This document shows positions 45,701-48,708 of a stretch of DNA of 48,708 nucleotides, in pieces. The DNA comes from Flavobacteriales bacterium. Its GTDB lineage: Bacteria; Bacteroidota; Bacteroidia; NS11-12g; UBA955. Both the position numbers and the translations under genes were made by a program. The DNA lies in assembly GCA_947487175.1 (NCBI GenBank), contig CANKVM010000008.1, positions 1-48,708 of the forward strand. Reading direction: 5' to 3'. Each line of letters starts with the position of its first letter. Positions within the stretch are counted from its first letter, which is position 1. The notes beneath the pieces were generated by a model that was not told where the DNA came from, did no database searches, and was given only the letters and a program-made list of their open reading frames with translations.

Positions 45701-45880
45701 ATAGACAGGGATGGCTACTTTTTCGACAGTATCCACTTTCCACAAATTGTTTCTAGATACCCATTTAAAGGCCGTGGCGTTTATCGTATTTGGGGACAAA
45801 TCACTGTAGACTTTGGGGTCTACAACATTGAGGTAAACAAAATGGAGAAGTTAGGGGTTTTGTCTGATCCGAGGGTTTAA
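42794..45880 (+). CDS. dnaE2: DNA polymerase III alpha subunit, short error-prone type (DnaE2/ImuC-like)
   Basis: The product has 1028 residues from the ATG at 42794; a TTG at 42731 is less likely. An N-terminal PHP domain begins MIYHAHSYFSLRYGLVSPED. The palm motif PDFDLDF (about 354-360) has two catalytic aspartates. The downstream IMVYQEDVI and SFAGYSFAKGHSASYAVESY are canonical. A helix-hairpin-helix region and a C-terminal OB domain follow, from about 940. The length is below that of replicative DnaE, as in mutagenic DnaE2 partners of ImuB, but no imuA/imuB gene is in the window. GC in sampled lines is around the mid-40s, far above neighbouring genes. It is divergent from the TIR-STAND operon. 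DnaE is certain; the subtype is likely. Confidence 0.9.
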   Translation: MIYHAHSYFSLRYGLVSPEDIIRWAATQAESLKSSFTILLADINNVSGACNFMNEAQKHSNVIPLLGVEVRNDNEILYLLISKSHSGFASINAFLSEYLLQHQPFPILAPKLTDVDCIYPFFKVEGLRPKDIPQHAYIGVSQPDLRKLRSSPWKNANTRLLAYQRATLRNIDDLHTHTLLRCIDQNCLFTKLKPHQTAFKTDLFASIVSLIQEFNDTPILLQNANELIQNNHWQFEFSVPQNKKSFTGDTDKDYRMLRELAFEGLKYRYPNYTYETTVRLEKEMKLIYELGFTPYFLINWDICRFAQEKGFFHVGRGSGANSMVAYCLNITDVDPIDLDLYFERFINPFRSSPPDFDLDFSWQDRDEVTGYIINKYGKDHAALVGTYNTFQSNAVVRELGKVYGLPKTEIDSLLERPTYYGNANFEEYATNSDSIYSTPGIGQRNRDWKPKTALNGEIPPEEKESLYTELLRHAQKIHNLPNYRSIHVGGIIISEKSMYHYSALEMPPKGFPTVQFSMLEAEDLGLAKYDILSQRGLGHIKDSVIYIKENQGIDVDAHQIQTFKNDPKIAKIIETGHTMGCFYVESPAMRQLLTKLRCKDYLTLVAASSVIRPGVARSGMMRTFIERHIHEEKRKEAHPVLHEIMPETYGIMVYQEDVIRVAHIFAGLGLSESDVLRRGMSGKFRSKAEFTKVQEQFYEKAQEKGHPRQLIEEVWKQIESFAGYSFAKGHSASYAVESYQSLHLKAYYPLEFYVAVINNFGGFYRTEFYVHAARMCGGNVEAPCVNHSRFLTRIEGKNIWLGLGLIQSLEQKCAEKIFMAQREKPFDSLFDFKERVEPGIEQLKLLIQIGAFRFTGQSRKALLWEAHAYYGQKKTTTVSAKLFEEQPKSYTLPPLEDSCVEIAIDQREFLGFSLCSPFDLVIEQDIPNSEVRAKHFKRLLNKSIFIEGYLVTVKPTRTIGGKEMNFGTWIDRDGYFFDSIHFPQIVSRYPFKGRGVYRIWGQITVDFGVYNIEVNKMEKLGVLSDPRV

Positions 45881-46271
45881 ATAAAAAATAATTAAAGTAC
45901 AAACAAAAAATAAATACAATATAAATATATACAAAAAATGAACACATATAAGTAATACAAACAATTCACTAACAAAATATTAATCATTTAAATAAAAATA
46001 TATTTAAATAAAATATTAAAACATTAACATAAAAAAATAATATATATCAATTATTTAAATAAATATAAAACATAATGAATTTCGTATAAAAAACTGATTT
46101 TTTTTATTGAAAATAGTATAATTAAATTTAATTAAATTAAATTTAAACAATTTATTTTATTCAAAATCATTTAGTTATAACATATAATTGATAAATAGTT
46201 TTCCACATTATATAAAAAATATTGCATTAGAATAAAAACTAATAATATTTGGAAAAATAAATTTAAAAAAT
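45881..46271. other. 391-bp gene-free stretch of about 89% AT
   Basis: By count 42 of 391 bases are G or C. There is no credible reading frame. It contains AATTTAATTAAATTAAATTT-type near-palindromes around 46130-46146. It separates the GC-richer polymerase gene from the 680-residue membrane protein. A promoter for the latter is likely at its right end. No RNA gene or origin feature is recognised. Confidence 0.9.
46221..46251 (+). promoter_or_regulatory. Candidate promoter of the 680-residue membrane protein
   Basis: ATTG (46221-46224) lies 19 bp before AATATTTG (46244-46251), each one mismatch from the Bacteroidota -33 TTTG and -7 TAnnTTTG boxes. Transcription would start near 46257, about 15 bp before the ATG at 46272. 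Such AT-rich matches are common by chance here. Confidence 0.35.
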
Positions 46272-48314
46272 ATGATAAAAGAATTATTAATCTACATTGT
46301 AGGATTGTTCATTGGAAGCGAAATTTATTCTCGTATTTCAAATCAAAACCCTAAAAACCTGCTAGAGCAGAAGGAAATTTCAAACGCAATTCAGAAAATG
46401 AATGGAGTTTGGTGGTTTATGATTCCATTAACCAACGCGCTGGTATTTATTTACAACATCTGTTGTAAGGCCATTTGGTTTATTGGAGTATTGTTGAATT
46501 TTGTAATAAAATACATCAAATGGTTTTATAACGAAGTAATCGAAGTAGGCCTATTTATGATTTGTAGAATTTTATGGCACTATTTAATAAAATATCCTTG
46601 GAATTTATTCATCAAATCTTTTGAGTTTATTAAAGCCTCTGCAAATTGGACTAATTTCAAAATTGGATTTTATTCGTTATTGACATGTTTTGGAATTGCC
46701 TATTTGGGAAATTTCCTTGTACAAGAGTATCAATTTGGAAGCGGATTTGCACATGTCATGAATTTGATTTCAATTTTCCCACTTGGATTTGGAACAATTC
46801 GTTTAATAAGCAATCAACTAGGCGATTCAACAAATGATTCAACAAATAGAAATAAATTCATACAATTTGGAAGTATTTTAATTGCAAGCTTTGGAATAAT
46901 AATTTTAGTTGAGGGGGCAATCATTAAAATTGCAGCAACTATAGGTTTTGCAACAACCTTGTCTTCAATTTGGGCGGGTGGTACAATACTCGGCTCAGCA
47001 CTATTAATTCTAAATGCATTATTGTTAATATTCATTATATCGGCTTTGCCTTCATTTGTGATGAATTATTCGGGCACTTACAAAACAATAATGAAAGATT
47101 TCGGTCTATACGTTTATCAAAACGGAATGAGACATTTCATTGCTGCTCCAGTTTCAATAGTAGCAATTGGATTATTATGTGCAATTCCATATTTCTTAAC
47201 TACTGGCACATTATCAGTTTCCAAAGAAATCACCACAAAAATATTGGATAAGGAAATTGCCGAAAACAATCAAAAGTCATCAGAAATAAAAGAAATAAAT
47301 TACTCCAATTGGACTGATTTAAGCAAATGTAACGATAGTTGCCTAAAAGCTGAAATGCAATTAGATATCAAACAAAAGGAACATTCTTCAACAAATGATA
47401 TTGAAAGAGTGAAGAATTATTTAAATGCTTTTTATTCCAAATATAACAACCCTATTGCAGCGGCTCCTATTGGAATTGCATACTTAGGGTATCAAAAATA
47501 TGCAAGTATTATATCTTCAAATATTCAAACAGAAGCAATTGAAGGTAAAAATATGGTTGATTCAAGTATCTATTTAAATGAAATCAATAATGCAATAAAA
47601 GATACTTTAGATTGGAGGAACATGCTTAATGCGGAAAATATGACTTCTGCTCCCGAAGTAACAACTGAAGCTCCTGCGGCAGACCCAGCAGTAGCTGAAC
47701 CAGCCCCAGCGGATACAGCAATTGCCATACCTGCAGTTGTTGCAACCAACAATGAACCTGCCGTTACAAATGCTACTGGTTCAGACACAAAGAAAAATCT
47801 TGATCGCAGGAAATTGATATTAACTCACTTTGCTCAATTAAGAGAACAAGCATTAAGTGCCGGTTCTGGAAGCAATTTCTCAGATAAGCTTGGACATTTA
47901 ATTCTAACGTTATGGCTTTGTATTTTGGCTGCGGCCACATTGTCTTTGGGATTTGTTTTATTCTCATTGTTGAATCATTCAATTTACAACGAGAACAAAC
48001 CAGGCTCTGGTACATATTTGGTTGACCAAATCAATAATGCGCGTAAAGCCAATGTAAATCAGCCATTTTTATCATTGGCAATTTTATTCGCTTTATTTTA
48101 TTTAAATGCTACAAATAATTTAGATCCATCTAAAATTTCCAATAAATTATTGAACCTGATTTCAAATGATCATGCTGCAAATTCGTCAGATCAAACTACT
48201 ATTGATTCAACAGTATTGCCGCCAACAGTAAATGATGCTAACCCATATGAAGAACCGGTATCAGCTCCTACAGAAATAATATACGACTCAACATCAATGA
48301 TGATGGGAGAATAA
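46272..48314 (+). CDS. Multi-pass membrane protein of unknown function
   Basis: The 680-residue protein has about eight transmembrane segments in residues 1-315 (for example near 4-20, 47-87, 130-155, 205-280 and 288-312). A soluble region follows, about 315-555, containing a KCNDSCLK motif and an Ala/Pro/Thr/Val-rich linker at about 456-505. Two more helices lie at about 547-575 and 600-620, followed by a polar D/S/N-rich tail. I recognise no family. It is monocistronic, between an AT-rich gap and a strong terminator. A signal-anchor N-terminus (MIKELLIYIVGLFIG) is present. Nothing ties it to the eCIS except distance. Confidence 0.85.
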   Translation: MIKELLIYIVGLFIGSEIYSRISNQNPKNLLEQKEISNAIQKMNGVWWFMIPLTNALVFIYNICCKAIWFIGVLLNFVIKYIKWFYNEVIEVGLFMICRILWHYLIKYPWNLFIKSFEFIKASANWTNFKIGFYSLLTCFGIAYLGNFLVQEYQFGSGFAHVMNLISIFPLGFGTIRLISNQLGDSTNDSTNRNKFIQFGSILIASFGIIILVEGAIIKIAATIGFATTLSSIWAGGTILGSALLILNALLLIFIISALPSFVMNYSGTYKTIMKDFGLYVYQNGMRHFIAAPVSIVAIGLLCAIPYFLTTGTLSVSKEITTKILDKEIAENNQKSSEIKEINYSNWTDLSKCNDSCLKAEMQLDIKQKEHSSTNDIERVKNYLNAFYSKYNNPIAAAPIGIAYLGYQKYASIISSNIQTEAIEGKNMVDSSIYLNEINNAIKDTLDWRNMLNAENMTSAPEVTTEAPAADPAVAEPAPADTAIAIPAVVATNNEPAVTNATGSDTKKNLDRRKLILTHFAQLREQALSAGSGSNFSDKLGHLILTLWLCILAAATLSLGFVLFSLLNHSIYNENKPGSGTYLVDQINNARKANVNQPFLSLAILFALFYLNATNNLDPSKISNKLLNLISNDHAANSSDQTTIDSTVLPPTVNDANPYEEPVSAPTEIIYDSTSMMMGE

Positions 48315-48340
48315 TATTTTCATTACCCCTATTTAAGTAT

Positions 48341-48374
48341 AAAGCCTTTGGGAATCCAAAGGCTTTATTTTTAT
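48341..48374 (+). terminator. Rho-independent terminator
   Basis: An 11-bp perfect stem AAAGCCTTTGG (48341-48351) and CCAAAGGCTTT (48356-48366), with loop GAAT, is followed by ATTTTTAT. It lies 26 bp after the stop of the 680-residue membrane protein gene. It ends that transcript. Confidence 0.93.
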
Positions 48375-48394
48375 ATAATTATTGATTTACAAGT

Positions 48395-48440
48395 GTTTAT
48401 GAAAGCTTATAAACGTTTATGAGAGTTTATAAAGGTTTAG
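48395..48440. repeat. 20-bp imperfect tandem repeat, two and a bit copies
   Basis: GTTTATGAAAGCTTATAAAC (48395-48414) is followed by GTTTATGAGAGTTTATAAAG (48415-48434) and a partial GTTTAG (48435-48440). Each unit is itself an imperfect palindrome (GTTTAT...ATAAAC). It lies in the convergent gap between a terminator and slyD. Confidence 0.8.
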
Positions 48441-48464
48441 TTTCAGCACTTACCAAAAAATAAA

Positions 48465-48575
48465 CAGCGAAGCGTCAACAGCCAAAGGCGTCAACTAGCG
48501 AAGCTGTAAACTAGCAAAGCTGTAAACAGGCGAAGGCCGTCAACTACCGAAGGTGTAAACCAGCGAAGCTGTAAA
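48465..48575. repeat. Tandem array of seven 14-17-bp mini-hairpin units
   Basis: Units are 48465-48478, 48479-48494, 48495-48510, 48511-48526, 48527-48543, 48544-48559 and 48560-48575. A typical unit is CTAGCGAAGCTGTAAA. Each has a short inverted repeat around a GAA or AAA loop: AGC/GCT, GCC/GGC, ACC/GGT, GGC/GCC. The stems change in matched pairs. Several units include GCGAAGC, known to form a very stable DNA mini-hairpin. The array ends 2 bp before the slyD stop codon. Confidence 0.85.
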
Positions 48576-48577
48576 CC

Positions 48578-48708
48578 TTAATGCTGATGCCCACCAATAC
48601 CGTGAACATGGCCGTGATCTAATTCGTCGGCAGTTGCTTCACGAACAGACTCCACTTTTCCGGTGAAATGCAAAGATTCGCCAGCCAAAGGGTGATTGAA
48701 ATCTAATT
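48578..48708 (-). CDS. slyD: SlyD-type FKBP peptidyl-prolyl isomerase, C-terminal part
   Basis: Forty-two residues are visible before the stop at 48580-48578; the gene continues off the right edge. The sequence DFNHPLAGESLHFTGKVESV, then REATADELDHGHVHGIGGHQH, is the conserved end of the SlyD FKBP family. The DFNHPLAG and VREAT motifs close the FKBP fold, and the histidine-rich tail can bind metal. SlyD assists protein folding through prolyl isomerisation. The adjoining repeat array would lie in its 3' untranslated region. Confidence 0.95.
   Translation of the reverse strand, partial: LDFNHPLAGESLHFTGKVESVREATADELDHGHVHGIGGHQH

Noticed and set aside
45881-46271. Replication origin
   Set aside because: High AT content alone is not enough; no DnaA-box cluster or origin-linked genes are visible.
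48465-48575. CRISPR array
   Set aside because: Units are only 14-17 bp, directly adjoining, with no unique spacers and no cas genes nearby.

Overview
The window looks like the chromosome of a Bacteroidota bacterium. The DNA is AT-rich. It encodes Bacteroidota-style lipoproteins, a TonB-dependent receptor, a SlyD tail, and weak or absent Shine-Dalgarno sequences. The families named here were recognised by eye from sequence motifs; no database search was run.

Positions 1-29364 hold a nearly complete extracellular contractile injection system (eCIS; Afp/PVC/MAC-like, phage-tail derived). The left part reads leftward: a full AAA+ ATPase (5190-6530), a 1271-residue repetitive protein that is the best cargo/accessory candidate (1369-5184), and a second AAA+ ATPase cut by the window edge (1-1338). 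The right part reads rightward from 6655: a small two-helix membrane protein, the DUF4255 tail terminator, an unknown conserved-position protein, one enlarged sheath, two tube proteins, a DUF5908 peptide, a LysM baseplate/tube adaptor, a VgrG-like spike, a PAAR tip, a gp25 wedge, a 1197-residue baseplate-J protein, a short fibre, a 60-residue phage-type peptide, a second large baseplate protein (Afp12-like), and a 2473-residue tape measure with a hexapeptide repeat tract.

Positions 29361-33029 hold envelope genes: a leftward TPR lipoprotein, and a rightward pair made of a membrane-anchored GH18-like protein that seems to lack its catalytic glutamate and a small lipoprotein.

Positions 42541-33026 form a leftward operon of four overlapping genes: a protein with three TIR/DUF4062-like modules, a membrane-spanning nSTAND ATPase with a beta-propeller, a TonB-dependent receptor with an extra helical N-terminal domain, and a multi-pass transporter-like protein with a long soluble tail. 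The arrangement suggests an outer-membrane-to-cytoplasm signalling chain. Its position beside the eCIS makes control of injectisome production, cell death or release a testable idea. This is the most likely place in the window for an undescribed system.

Positions 42794-48708 look like a different neighbourhood: an error-prone-type DNA polymerase III alpha subunit with clearly higher GC, a 391-bp stretch of about 89% AT, an unrecognised 680-residue membrane protein with a strong terminator, a tandem array of mini-hairpin repeats, and the C-terminal end of slyD.
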